From Cyanocohniella sp. LLY (GTDB lineage: Bacteria > Cyanobacteriota > Cyanobacteriia > Cyanobacteriales > Nostocaceae), in assembly GCA_022241785.1 (NCBI GenBank), contig JAKOMP010000023.1, positions 1,764-39,612 of the forward strand: a DNA stretch of 37,849 bases. Direction: 5' to 3'. This document shows positions 1 to 7,971 of this stretch, piece after piece. Position numbers and translations under genes: made by a program. Within the stretch, counting starts at the first letter, position 1; the number at the start of each line of letters is the position of its first letter. A model generated the notes under the pieces. That model saw only the letters and a list, made by a program, of their open reading frames with translations. It ran no database searches and was not told the DNA's origin.

Positions 1-1449
1 TCACAGTTTTCGGACGTACAACCGACAGACTGGGCATTCCAAGCGTTGCAATCCTTGGTAGAGCGTTACGGTTGTATTGCAGGTTACCCAAATGCGACAT
101 ATCGCGGGAACCGTGCATTAACTCGTTACGAATTTGCAGCTGGTTTAAACGCTTGTTTGGATAGAGTCAACGAATTGATCGCCACAGCCACAGCTGATGC
201 GGTAACCAGAGAAGATTTAGCTACCTTACAGCGTTTACAAGAAGAATTTTCCGCAGAATTGGCAACCCTACGTGGTCGTGTAGATTCTCTAGAAGCGCGG
301 ACAGCTGAATTAGAAGCCAATCAGTTCTCCACCACCACCAAGCTAGTTGGTGAAGCCATATTTGCTGTTACAGATGCTTTCGGTGATACAGTTGGCGACA
401 ATAATAATACTGTATTCCAAAATAGAGTCCGTCTAGACCTGCAAACCAGCTTCACTGGCCGAGATATTTTGCACACCCGTCTTTCATCTGGTAACGCCCA
501 AAACTTTAATTTGGGTACTGAAGTGGGTGGTCTTCCCAGTGGTGAAGGTCTTCAAACTTTTAACGTCGGTAGCACCGGTAATAATAATGTCAACATAGAC
601 TGGTTGGCGTACTATGTTCCTATTGGCCCTGCACAAGTGTATATTGCGGCCACTGGAGGTATTCATAGCGATTACGCCGCCACCAACAACCCTTACTTTG
701 AAGACTTCGATGGTGGTAATGGTGCTTTAACAACCTTTGCTTCGGAAAATCCCATTTATCGGATTGGTGGTGGTGCTGGTCTTGCCTTAACCTTACCTTT
801 TGGTCAAGGTGGCGGTATTCTCAGACCTAGTTCACTAACTGTCGGTTACTTGGGATCGGAACCTAACAGTCCAGGACTAGGTGAAGGTGTGTTCAACGGC
901 AACTATGCTGCTTTAGGACAACTGAACTTTAGTGTAGGCGATCGCATAGCTTTAGCTGCAACCTACGTTCATGGCTATCATGGTGCAGGTAGTAGTCTAT
1001 TTGATGCAGGTTCAGTAGATAGCCCCATAGTTGGTACTAGTATAGCCAATTTCCTGGAAAACCCATCTTCAACTAATTCCTATGGTTTATCGGCTGCATT
1101 TAGACCCAGCGACAGACTTTCAGTTAGTGGCTTCGTTTCTTACACCGATGTCACAGGATTCGGTATAGGGGATGACAAAGAAGTTTGGACTTACGGTGTT
1201 GGTGTAGCATTACCTGACTTTGGTAAGAGGGGTAACGTTTTAGGTATTTTTGCAGGCGCTCAACCCTATGCACGTGGCGTAACAGCTGGCTTTAACAGAG
1301 TGCCATACCAAGTTGAAGGCTTTTATAGATACCAAGTTTCCGATAACGTTTCAGTTACTCCTGGCGTTATTTGGTTGACCAATCCTGGTCAAAACAGTGA
1401 CAACTCTGATGCAGTGATTGGTACTCTCAGAACTACATTCACCTTCTAG
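1..1449 (+). CDS. SLH-domain OprB-family porin, 5' end outside the window
   Basis: The open frame runs from base 1, so the true start and signal peptide lie upstream; the TTG at 46 is not a start. The first residues (SQFSDVQPTDWAFQALQSL) are the core of an S-layer-homology domain, followed by a coiled coil (about residues 65-105 from base 1) and a carbohydrate-selective porin OprB beta-barrel ending in TLRTTFTF with a terminal Phe, as expected for an outer-membrane barrel. In cyanobacteria this family sits in the outer membrane, and the SLH domain anchors it to a peptidoglycan-linked polymer; it passes small solutes. The N-terminal region through about residue 130 is nearly identical to the porin on the opposite strand at 21598-23226, while the barrels diverge. 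Substrate is unknown. Confidence 0.93.
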   Translation, partial: SQFSDVQPTDWAFQALQSLVERYGCIAGYPNATYRGNRALTRYEFAAGLNACLDRVNELIATATADAVTREDLATLQRLQEEFSAELATLRGRVDSLEARTAELEANQFSTTTKLVGEAIFAVTDAFGDTVGDNNNTVFQNRVRLDLQTSFTGRDILHTRLSSGNAQNFNLGTEVGGLPSGEGLQTFNVGSTGNNNVNIDWLAYYVPIGPAQVYIAATGGIHSDYAATNNPYFEDFDGGNGALTTFASENPIYRIGGGAGLALTLPFGQGGGILRPSSLTVGYLGSEPNSPGLGEGVFNGNYAALGQLNFSVGDRIALAATYVHGYHGAGSSLFDAGSVDSPIVGTSIANFLENPSSTNSYGLSAAFRPSDRLSVSGFVSYTDVTGFGIGDDKEVWTYGVGVALPDFGKRGNVLGIFAGAQPYARGVTAGFNRVPYQVEGFYRYQVSDNVSVTPGVIWLTNPGQNSDNSDAVIGTLRTTFTF

Positions 1450-1488
1450 AGTTTTGTAAATCGGCTAAAAATTTGAGACTCTATTACG

Positions 1489-1512
1489 CCCTGCCGTTAG
1501 GTGGGGTTTTTT
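1489..1512 (+). terminator. Rho-independent terminator of the SLH porin gene
   Basis: CCCTGCC (1489-1495) pairs with GGTGGGG (1500-1506) through seven pairs including two G-U wobbles, with a GTTA loop and six T's directly after. It lies 40 nt past the porin stop codon. Confidence 0.75.
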
Positions 1513-1585
1513 ATTTGGGAAGATGAGGGAGATGGGAAAGTAACGAATAACGAATGAAATAACAAACCCCAGTGGAGAACCGGAG

Positions 1586-1591
1586 TATACT
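1586..1591 (+). promoter_or_regulatory. Possible -10 element for the Rrf2-cysK genes
   Basis: TATACT sits about 60 nt upstream of the Rrf2 start. No convincing -35 is seen at the usual distance, so the promoter may need an activator or the call may be wrong. Confidence 0.25.
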
Positions 1592-1650
1592 AGAAAAGGT
1601 GAAGACTAAAAAACTCTTCTGAAGTATTGCCTGATCCCTTACTAGTATTC

Positions 1651-2094
1651 ATGCCTGTGGAACTATCATGTAAATCGGAATATGCCATTCTCGCCTTAAT
1701 AGAGATGGCAACTCATTATGAAAGCGGCGAACCGATGCAAATTCGACAAATTGCCGCGCAACAAAGCATACCTGATCGCTATTTAGAACAACTATTGGCG
1801 ACTTTAAGACGTGGGGGTATAGTAAAAAGTCAACGCGGGTCAAAAGGTGGCTATTTTTTGACAAAAGAACCTTGGAAAATTACACTCTTCGATGTTTTAG
1901 AATGTCTGGAAGGGTCAGACGTGCGGGTATGTGAAGACGATACTAACCCCAAAAGTATAGATACTGCTGTGATCAAAGAAATCTGGCAAGAAGCACGTCA
2001 AGCCGCCAACTCAGTTTTACAAAACTATACACTTCAGGATCTTTGTGAAAAGCGAGATTCTCGGCGACAGTTGGATATTATGTATTACATTTAG
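1651..2094 (+). CDS. Rrf2-family transcriptional regulator
   Basis: A 147-aa Rrf2 protein: an N-terminal winged helix-turn-helix (MPVELSCKSEYAILALIEMA..., with the wing around KSQRGSKGGYFL) and a short C-terminal dimerisation helix. The ATG at 1651 is preferred to the in-frame TTG at 1627, because family members start just before the ELSCKSEYA-like segment. Cysteines occur in LSCKSEY, LECLEG, VRVCED and DLCEK; the three-cysteine cluster-binding spacing of IscR is not obvious, so iron-sulfur binding is uncertain. The gene lies 58 nt upstream of a cysteine synthase gene on the same strand. This recalls Bacillus CymR, an Rrf2 protein that controls sulfur metabolism and binds CysK, so a role in cysteine or iron-sulfur regulation is inferred. 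Confidence 0.88.
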   Translation: MPVELSCKSEYAILALIEMATHYESGEPMQIRQIAAQQSIPDRYLEQLLATLRRGGIVKSQRGSKGGYFLTKEPWKITLFDVLECLEGSDVRVCEDDTNPKSIDTAVIKEIWQEARQAANSVLQNYTLQDLCEKRDSRRQLDIMYYI

Positions 2095-2152
2095 TCCACA
2101 GTTGCTTTGGCTATTGACTTTTGATTACTAACTATATAGATAAGGAACAATA

Positions 2153-3115
2153 ATGAAGATTGCGCGTAACATTACAGAACTTATTGGTCGGACACCTCTA
2201 GTACAGTTAAACCGCATCCCTCAAGCTGAAGGATGTGTGGCGCAAATAGTTGTGAAACTCGAAAGTATGAACCCATCGGCATCAGTCAAAGACCGGATTG
2301 GGGTAAGTATGATTAATGCCGCAGAAGCGGAAGGGTTGATTACTCCTGGCAAGACTTTATTGGTAGAACCCACATCGGGAAACACGGGAATTGCCCTGGC
2401 AATGGCCGCAGCAGCCAAGGGTTATCGGTTAATTTTGACCATGCCAGAAACTATGAGTGGGGAACGCCGGGCGATGTTGCGGGCATATGGGGCAGAATTA
2501 GAATTAACACCAGGTATTGAAGGGATGAGTGGGGCAATTCGGCGGGCCCAAGAGATAGTTGATACTACCGCACATACCTATATGTTGCAGCAGTTCCGCA
2601 ATCCAGCCAATGCGAAGATACATCGAGAAACTACAGCTGAGGAAATTTGGTCAGATACCGATGGACAGGTAGACATGATCGTGGCAGGGGTAGGTACAGG
2701 TGGTACAATCACTGGGGTAGCAGAAATTATTAAAGCTCGTAAACCTAGTTTTCAAGCGATCGCAGTGGAACCAGCCAATAGCCCAGTTTTAGCGGGAGGA
2801 CGACCAGGCCCCCACAAAATTCAGGGAATTGGTGCTGGGTTTGTCCCTCAAGTACTGAAGACAGAATTGATTGATGAAGTGATTAGTGTGACAGATGACG
2901 AAGCGATAGCTTATGGTCGGCGTTTAGCTAGAGAAGAGGGTCTACTATCTGGGATTTCTAGTGGTGCAGCCTTATGTGCAGCTATCCGTGTTGCCCAACG
3001 TCCAGAAAATGAGGGACGCTTAATCGTGATGATTCAGCCCAGTTTTGGAGAAAGATATTTAAGTACACCGTTGTTCCAAGACTTAGAAGCTAGGTTGGCC
3101 ACTAGCATTAGCTAA
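2153..3115 (+). CDS. cysK: Cysteine synthase (O-acetylserine sulfhydrylase)
   Basis: A 320-aa fold-type II PLP enzyme that makes cysteine from O-acetylserine and sulfide. Visible motifs are SVKDRIG with the PLP lysine at K46, the substrate loop EPTSGNTG, the phosphate-binding GTGGTITG, and [12 protein letters not shown] near the C-terminus. Length matches CysK/CysM proteins. The C-terminal segment reads [13 protein letters not shown] where many family members have a PDTGERYLST-like version; this is a minor variation. It is probably co-transcribed with the upstream Rrf2 regulator (58-nt gap) and perhaps with the J-domain gene 15 nt downstream. CysK and CysM cannot be separated firmly from sequence alone. 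Confidence 0.93.
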   Translation: MKIARNITELIGRTPLVQLNRIPQAEGCVAQIVVKLESMNPSASVKDRIGVSMINAAEAEGLITPGKTLLVEPTSGNTGIALAMAAAAKGYRLILTMPETMSGERRAMLRAYGAELELTPGIEGMSGAIRRAQEIVDTTAHTYMLQQFRNPANAKIHRETTAEEIWSDTDGQVDMIVAGVGTGGTITGVAEIIKARKPSFQAIAVEPANSPVLAGGRPGPHKIQGIGAGFVPQVLKTELIDEVISVTDDEAIAYGRRLAREEGLLSGISSGAALCAAIRVAQRPENEGRLIVMIQPSFGERYLSTPLFQDLEARLATSIS

Positions 3116-3130
3116 CGTTAAATTAGATAA

Positions 3131-3832
3131 ATGGTCGATTCTCAAAACGTTTCTAATCACTACGAAACTCTCAAAGTTAATCCTAATGCTAGCCAAGCGG
3201 AGATTAAGCAATCTTATCGCCGCTTGGTGAAGTTGTTCCATCCTGACAGCAACCAACAAACAGCAGATAAAGAACAAATTATTCGTATCAATGCAGCTTA
3301 TGAAGTCTTAGGGGACAGTCAAAATCGACTCAACTATGACCAAAAACTGCAAGAAGATTCCCAAAAATTTCAGAGCAATTATCAACAGCGGACAGCATCA
3401 GCTCAAAAACGTTACCAGACAACCAGGCCAACAGGACGAGATGCAGATGAACATGTTGAAGCTTGGTTGCGCCTAGTTTATCAACCAGTCAATGACTTGC
3501 TAGATAACATTCTCAATTCTCTAGAGGATCAAATTGAGCAACTAGCCGCTGATCCTTTTGATGATGAATTATTAGAGGAATTCCAGGAATACTTAAACGC
3601 CTGTCGAGATGACCTCAAGCAAGCCCAATTAGCTTTTCGTTCCCTGCCAAATCCACCAAGTTTAGCAAAAACAGCTGCTTACATTTACCATAGTCTTAGT
3701 CAAGTAGCAGATGGTATAGAAGAATTGGCTTATTTCCCTTTGAGCTACGACGAGCGTCATTTACATACAGGGCAAGAATTATTCCGTATAGCTACCAGAT
3801 TACACTACGAGGTACAAGAATCTGTTAGTTAA
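3131..3832 (+). CDS. J-domain (DnaJ-like) co-chaperone
   Basis: A 233-aa protein with an N-terminal J domain (about residues 9-75) carrying the HPD triad at residues 37-39 (LFHPDS), which stimulates DnaK ATPase. There is no Gly/Phe region, zinc finger or DnaJ C-terminal substrate domain, so it is a type III J protein. The rest is predicted helical and acidic (LNSLEDQIEQLAADPFDDEL), with no family recognised. It starts 15 nt after cysK and may be in the same operon. Its client is unknown. Confidence 0.87.
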   Translation: MVDSQNVSNHYETLKVNPNASQAEIKQSYRRLVKLFHPDSNQQTADKEQIIRINAAYEVLGDSQNRLNYDQKLQEDSQKFQSNYQQRTASAQKRYQTTRPTGRDADEHVEAWLRLVYQPVNDLLDNILNSLEDQIEQLAADPFDDELLEEFQEYLNACRDDLKQAQLAFRSLPNPPSLAKTAAYIYHSLSQVADGIEELAYFPLSYDERHLHTGQELFRIATRLHYEVQESVS

Positions 3833-3934
3833 TTCAGCATCTTTTGCAGAATATCTTAGAAGTTCTAAGTTCGGAAGACATGCATACAGCGTTTTGCAAA
3901 TAAATGAAGTAAAAACTTACATATTGTAAATCTT

Positions 3935-4135
3935 GTAGGGTAGGCAGCGTATGGCTACGCCACGCAAGCTATCGACTGAGCGCTCACGCCGTTCGCGTAG
4001 CGTCCCGCAGGGAAGTCTTGCCTGCCATTATGTACCACATCGACACCAAATATGCTGTAATTGAAGGCTTATGGCGAGCTAGCGCACTCATAGGGAGCCA
4101 TTGCGGTTCACGCTACTTGCCACTACAAGCCTAGT
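3935..4135. repeat. Interspersed palindromic repeat cluster
   Basis: GC-rich relative to its surroundings, with short palindromes such as TGAGCGCTCA and the segment CGTTCGCGTAGCGTCCCGCA, a pattern common in intergenic DNA of Nostoc-type genomes (recognised from memory). A second block from 4065 to 4133 is bounded by AGGCTT and AAGCCT. No ORF runs through it. Confidence 0.55.
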
Positions 4136-4228
4136 TCATTTTTTTTTACGTTACTTAACATAGTTTGATTTATTCGCGTCAGGTTACTGATTGCGAATTA
4201 TGAGTGACAAATGAGTCTCAGGCATTGT

Positions 4229-4606
4229 GGGTGGTCAAATTTTAGGTCTCCCCTATAATCGATTTCCACGACCACCCAAGCCTTTCGACAATTAGCTGAT
4301 AGTCCTGCTGACATCTCATACGCTGATGTCCCAAAAGTGCTTCCTCAATATTCTATTGGCCCTTGCCGTTGGGGCGGATACAAGGGCAATAGACTGTCTC
4401 TAATGTTGGCAATAGACTGTCTCTAATGTTCCCTACCAGACCATTTATTCTCCCTTTTAAATGCCCTGGTAAACGGAACAAATTGAACATTGAGATTTTT
4501 GCACTTAGTAAATTACCCGGTTAAGAGCCATCTGTTTGTGGTGGTCAAACAGATTGGTTAAGCCTAGCAGTAAGGTGGTGTTGCTGACGTTAGCTTACTG
4601 GGGCTT
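4229..4606. other. Gene-free region with multiple strong inverted repeats (possible structured RNA)
   Basis: This is part of the roughly 800-bp gap between the J-domain gene and the Crp-family gene. It contains these possible hairpins: GGGTGGTC (4229-4236) with GACCACCC (4270-4277); CTATTGGCCCTTG with CAAGGGCAATAG (about 4353-4393, one bulged G); ATCTGTTTG with CAAACAGAT around a TGGTGGT loop (about 4529-4553); and a composite AAGCC..CAGTAAG with CTTACTG..GGCTT (about 4560-4606). The motif GGTGGTCAAA occurs twice. No coding frame was found, and it does not match conserved parts of tmRNA or RNase P RNA that I know. The strand is undetermined. Confidence 0.4.
4385..4430. repeat. Two tandem 23-bp direct repeats
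   Basis: Two exact copies of a 23-bp unit containing AATAGACTGTCTCTAATGTT, at 4385-4407 and 4408-4430. The first copy overlaps the right arm of the 4353-4393 hairpin, so the second may be a recent duplication. Confidence 0.85.
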
Positions 4607-4630
4607 CTCATCGAAAATCTAAACTTCGCT

Positions 4631-5350
4631 TTAGCTGACTCGATTAATCGACTCTGCTGGTAAGCAAATGAGATTATCCCCTTGGGTGAGAATTAAGCCG
4701 CGTTGGCGCAACTTACCCATCAAGCGAGTAACGGTAACACGAGTTGAACCAATGGCGCTACCAATTTGGGCATGGGTGAGGGGAAAGGGCAGACAATAGC
4801 CACGAATCACATCAGGATCAGTCTCGCTCATGGCCGGCTCTCCATATTCCTCAATCAACAATGTGAGAAATCCTAAGAGTCGGTCAATGGTGCGGCGTTG
4901 TCCCAAGGCACTCAGCCACAAGAGTTTGCGCTGGTGCTGATACCTAAAGGCATCCATGACTTCACGGCGGAAGTGAGGCCAGTTGTCTAAGTCGTGCCAG
5001 TACATCCACAGCACCGCAGTTTGGTCAACGTGGGCGTATGCTTGGAGCGTGAATGGTGACTGAGCAACAATTTCAAACGGTTGTCCCGCACCAACAAAAC
5101 CCAAGAAAGCTTCTTCTGGAGTTCTGTTAATTCTTCGAGACGTGAGCTGACTGGCAGTAGCACTAACTTGTGCGGTTCCTACCATACGGATTGCGCCCCT
5201 TTGCACCAAATACAGCAAACCAGGTCGGGCTGGAATGCGTTCATCTTTGCTAAAGGTGCGGCAGCGGTAGTGTTCTTGAGCCCAGTCAAGAATCCGTTGC
5301 CAAGTCAAGAAAGGCCGTGATGCCTCAGAAAAGGAGGATGGAGATTGCAT
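4631..5350 (-). CDS. Crp/Fnr-family transcriptional regulator with NtcA-like recognition helix
   Basis: A 239-aa Crp/Fnr protein: a cyclic-nucleotide-binding-like N-terminal domain (about residues 15-130), a long dimerisation helix, and a C-terminal winged helix with LTHAQIGSAIGSTRVTVTRL. The recognition helix GSTRVTVTRL is the same as in the nitrogen regulator NtcA, but the effector domain differs from NtcA, so this is a paralog. DevH, an NtcA-like heterocyst regulator, is a candidate that I cannot confirm. The ATG at 5350 is preferred; an in-frame TTG at 5380 would add ten residues. The gene is alone on the - strand, with a leader of over 100 nt containing inverted repeats. Confidence 0.85.
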   Translation of the reverse strand: MQSPSSFSEASRPFLTWQRILDWAQEHYRCRTFSKDERIPARPGLLYLVQRGAIRMVGTAQVSATASQLTSRRINRTPEEAFLGFVGAGQPFEIVAQSPFTLQAYAHVDQTAVLWMYWHDLDNWPHFRREVMDAFRYQHQRKLLWLSALGQRRTIDRLLGFLTLLIEEYGEPAMSETDPDVIRGYCLPFPLTHAQIGSAIGSTRVTVTRLMGKLRQRGLILTQGDNLICLPAESINRVS

Positions 5351-5425
5351 AGGTAACAAAGAGCGTTCGGCTGAAGACAAAGACGATCATAAAAAGGTGC
5401 AAGGAGTGTCTTTGTGTTGGCAGGG

Positions 5426-5493
5426 TAGGCTTAACGCCTAACAGCGCCAGCCATACAAAGAGTAGAAAGCGTTGAATTTACACTCTACTCTTT
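5426..5493 (-). promoter_or_regulatory. Inverted repeats in the upstream region of the Crp-family gene
   Basis: A perfect 10-bp inverted repeat, AAAGAGTAGA (5457-5466) and TCTACTCTTT (5484-5493), has a 17-nt spacer. A smaller hairpin, TAGGC-TTAAC-GCCTA, lies at 5426-5440. They could be an operator or a leader structure of the divergent - strand gene. Confidence 0.4.
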
Positions 5494-5520
5494 TGTTATA
5501 CTTCCTACTGTACAATGATG

Positions 5521-5534
5521 GTAGTAAAGTTTAC
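5521..5534. promoter_or_regulatory. Possible NtcA/Crp-type site, GTA-N8-TAC
   Basis: GTAGTAAAGTTTAC fits GTA-N8-TAC, the NtcA consensus, and contains the odd palindrome GTAAA-G-TTTAC. It lies between two divergent genes. On the - strand TATAAC follows after 20 nt; on the + strand a TAN3T element follows after 29 nt. Neither is the ideal spacing of about 22 nt, so this is tentative. Confidence 0.3.
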
Positions 5535-5683
5535 TTACTATTCATCGAATATTCATCAAATTTTATCCTACTCTCATTTTTCTTTATCTAAAGTCAACAT
5601 CCATCTTCAGATAGATGAAGGAAATAGCTAAATAACAATGAAATGCTGCACGAAGATTATAATCTATGCATTAAAGGCTACTA

Positions 5684-6565
5684 GTGAGCAAATATACGGC
5701 AATTAAGCAGCTAATACATAGCTATTTAATTCAATCGCTCAGTATTTATACTTCTAATCATCATGACTCATGCATAGATGAACAAAAAATTCCTCTATAT
5801 AAAGGTAGAGATAATAATCGAGTTTTGTATATCTCTGATATAGCCATCAAGCTATCAAAATCTCATAATCGAACACCAATGGAGATAGCCAGTGGTATCG
5901 CGTCTCACTTGTCAGCAACCTGTGGCGAAGTTTTCAGCATCCAAATTGTTCCCCCTGGTTCGATTTATGTAGAATTAAAGCCCCTGTTGTTAGCAGCTTG
6001 GTTACAAAGTATTGCCATTAAGAGTTTAGGGAACGAAGAGGAAATTGGGTTTCCATCTGGGGAGCAGGGACAAATAGAGGAAATAGCAAAAAGAAAAATT
6101 TCGCTTGACAATTCTGAGCGATTATTCGCTGTTCAATATGCCCATGCACGCTGCTGCTCATTAGTGCTACTAGCTCACAGAGAAGGATTGATTAAATTAA
6201 AAAATATAAAAAATCTACTGGCAGACACTAGCGAAAATTCCCAAGAACAGATACCTTGGCTTAACCATAATTACCAGATGCGCCTCAGTCATCCAGCGGA
6301 GGGGCATTTGATTGCGGAGTTAGTCAAAGTTGTAGATAACTTAGAGTTCCCTCATGTAAATGGTTTTGTAAATTGGGAAAAAGCAGCACTAGATTTAAGT
6401 CAAGCTTTTGAAGTTTTTTGGTGCAAGTGTCGCATTTGGGGAAATGTCAAAATTTCTTCGCCAGAGCTAGCTCAAGCCAGAGTCGGATTGATGATGGCTA
6501 CCCAGTCTGTTTTAAAGTTTTTGCTGGTAAACAAACTGGGAATTCTTGCTCCTCTGGAGTTATGA
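5684..6565 (+). CDS. ArgRS-derived protein lacking the catalytic domain (N-terminal domain plus DALR domain)
   Basis: A 293-aa protein. Residues about 45-105 (SDIAIKLSKSHNRTPMEIAS..., IQIVPPGSIYVELKP) resemble the N-terminal tRNA-binding domain of arginyl-tRNA synthetase. Residues about 145-293 resemble its DALR anticodon-binding domain, including VQYAHAR (150-156) and the LSHPAE segment (201-206). The Rossmann core with the HIGH and KMSK-type motifs is absent; only about 40 residues join the two parts. It cannot aminoacylate and may bind tRNA-Arg or another RNA. The GTG at 5684 is the first possible start after an in-frame stop at 5672 and has AAAGG upstream. The gene stands alone, downstream of a Crp-type site. 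DALR-only proteins are known in cyanobacteria, but I know of no established function. Confidence 0.8.
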   Translation: MSKYTAIKQLIHSYLIQSLSIYTSNHHDSCIDEQKIPLYKGRDNNRVLYISDIAIKLSKSHNRTPMEIASGIASHLSATCGEVFSIQIVPPGSIYVELKPLLLAAWLQSIAIKSLGNEEEIGFPSGEQGQIEEIAKRKISLDNSERLFAVQYAHARCCSLVLLAHREGLIKLKNIKNLLADTSENSQEQIPWLNHNYQMRLSHPAEGHLIAELVKVVDNLEFPHVNGFVNWEKAALDLSQAFEVFWCKCRIWGNVKISSPELAQARVGLMMATQSVLKFLLVNKLGILAPLEL

Positions 6566-6727
6566 TTTGCTAATCTCTGCCCTTGCTGATTCTCCAAAAA
6601 AGCTACCCTAAAGATTTCTGATTTAACTAGGACTTCCAAAAAAAGAATGCCGACCAATTTGGTACTGAATAAAAGTGCCAAAAGACAGTAGTGTCTCTGA
6701 GAAAAAACAAAACTTTTATAGTAACTA

Positions 6728-6756
6728 TTGACTCATGTAATCACCTCGGCTATATT
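6728..6756 (+). promoter_or_regulatory. Sigma-70-type promoter of the small RNA
   Basis: TTGACT (6728-6733) and TATATT (6751-6756) are separated by exactly 17 nt, a strong housekeeping-type promoter. Transcription would start near 6762-6764, just before the GTGTGTGAGGAG motif. Confidence 0.7.
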
Positions 6757-6762
6757 ATCAGG

Positions 6763-6840
6763 TGTGTGAGGAGCGAACCAGCAAGGGCACCGAGACGAAA
6801 CACGGCCAGTCGTCGGTGTCCTTTCTGATTTCATTTATTT
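6763..6840 (+). ncRNA. Small RNA candidate, Yfr2-like
   Basis: A short transcription unit without an ORF: strong promoter, about 20 nt carrying GTGTGAGGAG, then a terminator hairpin of GGGCACCGA (6785-6793) and TCGGTGTCC (6813-6821), nine pairs with an inner GAC/GTC extension, followed by a T-rich tail. GTGTGAGGAG is complementary to ten bases of the conserved cyanobacterial Yfr1 element ACUCCUCACAC. Yfr2-family RNAs are reported to carry a motif able to pair with Yfr1, as far as I recall, and size and layout agree. The downstream HAD gene is convergent and its end is about 30 nt away. Confidence 0.6.
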
Positions 6841-6868
6841 TATACAGGGTAAATAGAAAAAATACCCC

Positions 6869-7744
6869 TTAGGATAGTAGAAATTTTTCCATAGCAGTAG
6901 CAGCACCGTCTTCCTCTACATTAGGAGCTACCCACTGAGCGATCGCTTGCACGCCATCCGGTGCATTACCCATTGCTACACCGATGCCAGCGTATTCTAG
7001 CATTTCCAAATCGTTGAAATTATCACCAATGGTCATCACGTTATTACTTTGTAATCCCAACATTTCTTCTGCTAGGTAACGTACAGCAGTGCCTTTATTA
7101 ACAAAGGCATTAGTTGCTTCAAAGAAGGTAGCCACAGATGTTGTTAGATAGAGTTCAGCGGGTGTGTATTGACGACGTAAATTTCCCAATAAATCTTGGA
7201 TCACTTTTGTGTCGTGGCATAAAGCCAGGACTTTTGTCGGTTCATTCGTCAAGGCTTGGCGCAAATCGCCCACAGGAATTGGTGTAATTCCAGAACGTGC
7301 AGCATAAGTTTGAGTTTCTGGGGTTAACTCCCGCACATAAAGCTGGTCATTGATATAAAAGTGGACAGATAAGAGCGATCGCAGCTGCGGTTGTTCAAAA
7401 TAGTCTAGTAATTGCCCAGCAATTTCCCGCGAAACTGCTAAATGTCGATGCATTTTTTGCGTAGCTGGGTCTTGAATCCAAGCGCCCTGATAAGCCATTA
7501 ATGGTAAAACAGAGTTAATTTCCTGATGGAAGCGTAAAGCTGAACAATACATGCGCCCAGTAGCGATAGCCACTTGAATCCCTTTAGCTTGTACTGCGGC
7601 GATCGCTTGCTTTACAGGTTCGCTCAAAGTGTTAGACTCTCCAGAAATCGTGCCATCTATATCTAATACCAGTAATTTAATCTCTTTTGCAGCTGCGGCG
7701 TGATGATCAATGGATGCCAACTCAGAGGCAGATGCTTGGTGCAT
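6869..7744 (-). CDS. HAD-superfamily (Cof-type) phosphatase
   Basis: A 291-aa type IIB HAD hydrolase. Motif I LVLDIDGT supplies the nucleophile D28 and acid/base D30; ATGRMY is the motif II region; a conserved lysine precedes the final motif; and GDNFNDLEML supplies the Mg-binding acids. These cytosolic enzymes dephosphorylate sugar phosphates or other small metabolites, and the substrate cannot be read from sequence. The N-terminal 20 residues are Ala/His-rich and precede the domain. It is monocistronic on the - strand. Confidence 0.9.
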   Translation of the reverse strand: MHQASASELASIDHHAAAAKEIKLLVLDIDGTISGESNTLSEPVKQAIAAVQAKGIQVAIATGRMYCSALRFHQEINSVLPLMAYQGAWIQDPATQKMHRHLAVSREIAGQLLDYFEQPQLRSLLSVHFYINDQLYVRELTPETQTYAARSGITPIPVGDLRQALTNEPTKVLALCHDTKVIQDLLGNLRRQYTPAELYLTTSVATFFEATNAFVNKGTAVRYLAEEMLGLQSNNVMTIGDNFNDLEMLEYAGIGVAMGNAPDGVQAIAQWVAPNVEEDGAATAMEKFLLS

Positions 7745-7830
7745 AAATTCCCCATCCAGGTTTAAACTTCCAGTATTGAGATTAACAAATTCTGTTCACT
7801 TAGCAATTTATTTGGTTTAATCATCACCAT

Positions 7831-7863
7831 AAAAAAACCCAGATCAGTATCCGGGTTTTTTAA
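7831..7863 (-). terminator. Rho-independent terminator of the PEP-CTERM gene
   Basis: AAAAAACCC and GGGTTTTTT arms surround a small inner GAT/ATC stem. The T-run is present in both directions; position suits the - strand gene ending at 7972. Confidence 0.75.
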
Positions 7864-7971
7864 ATTTATTTCTGCACGTATGATCGTCGAACCAAAAACT
7901 AACACCTGTCTATAAATTGAATTTTGTCAGTATGCAAAAGGGCGGGAAACAGTCCACCCATTGAAGAAGGT

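Noticed and set aside
46-48. TTG as the start of the first porin
   Set aside because: The frame is open to base 1 and encodes the beginning of the SLH domain; the gene simply enters from outside the window.
4201-4630. tmRNA or RNase P RNA in the structured gap
   Set aside because: Conserved sequence blocks known to me for these RNAs were not seen on either strand.
6761-6822. Yfr1 on the - strand because GCTCCTCACAC occurs there
   Set aside because: The - strand lacks a T-run and a promoter in the right place, and the core differs at the first base; the + strand reading with its promoter and terminator explains the sequence better.
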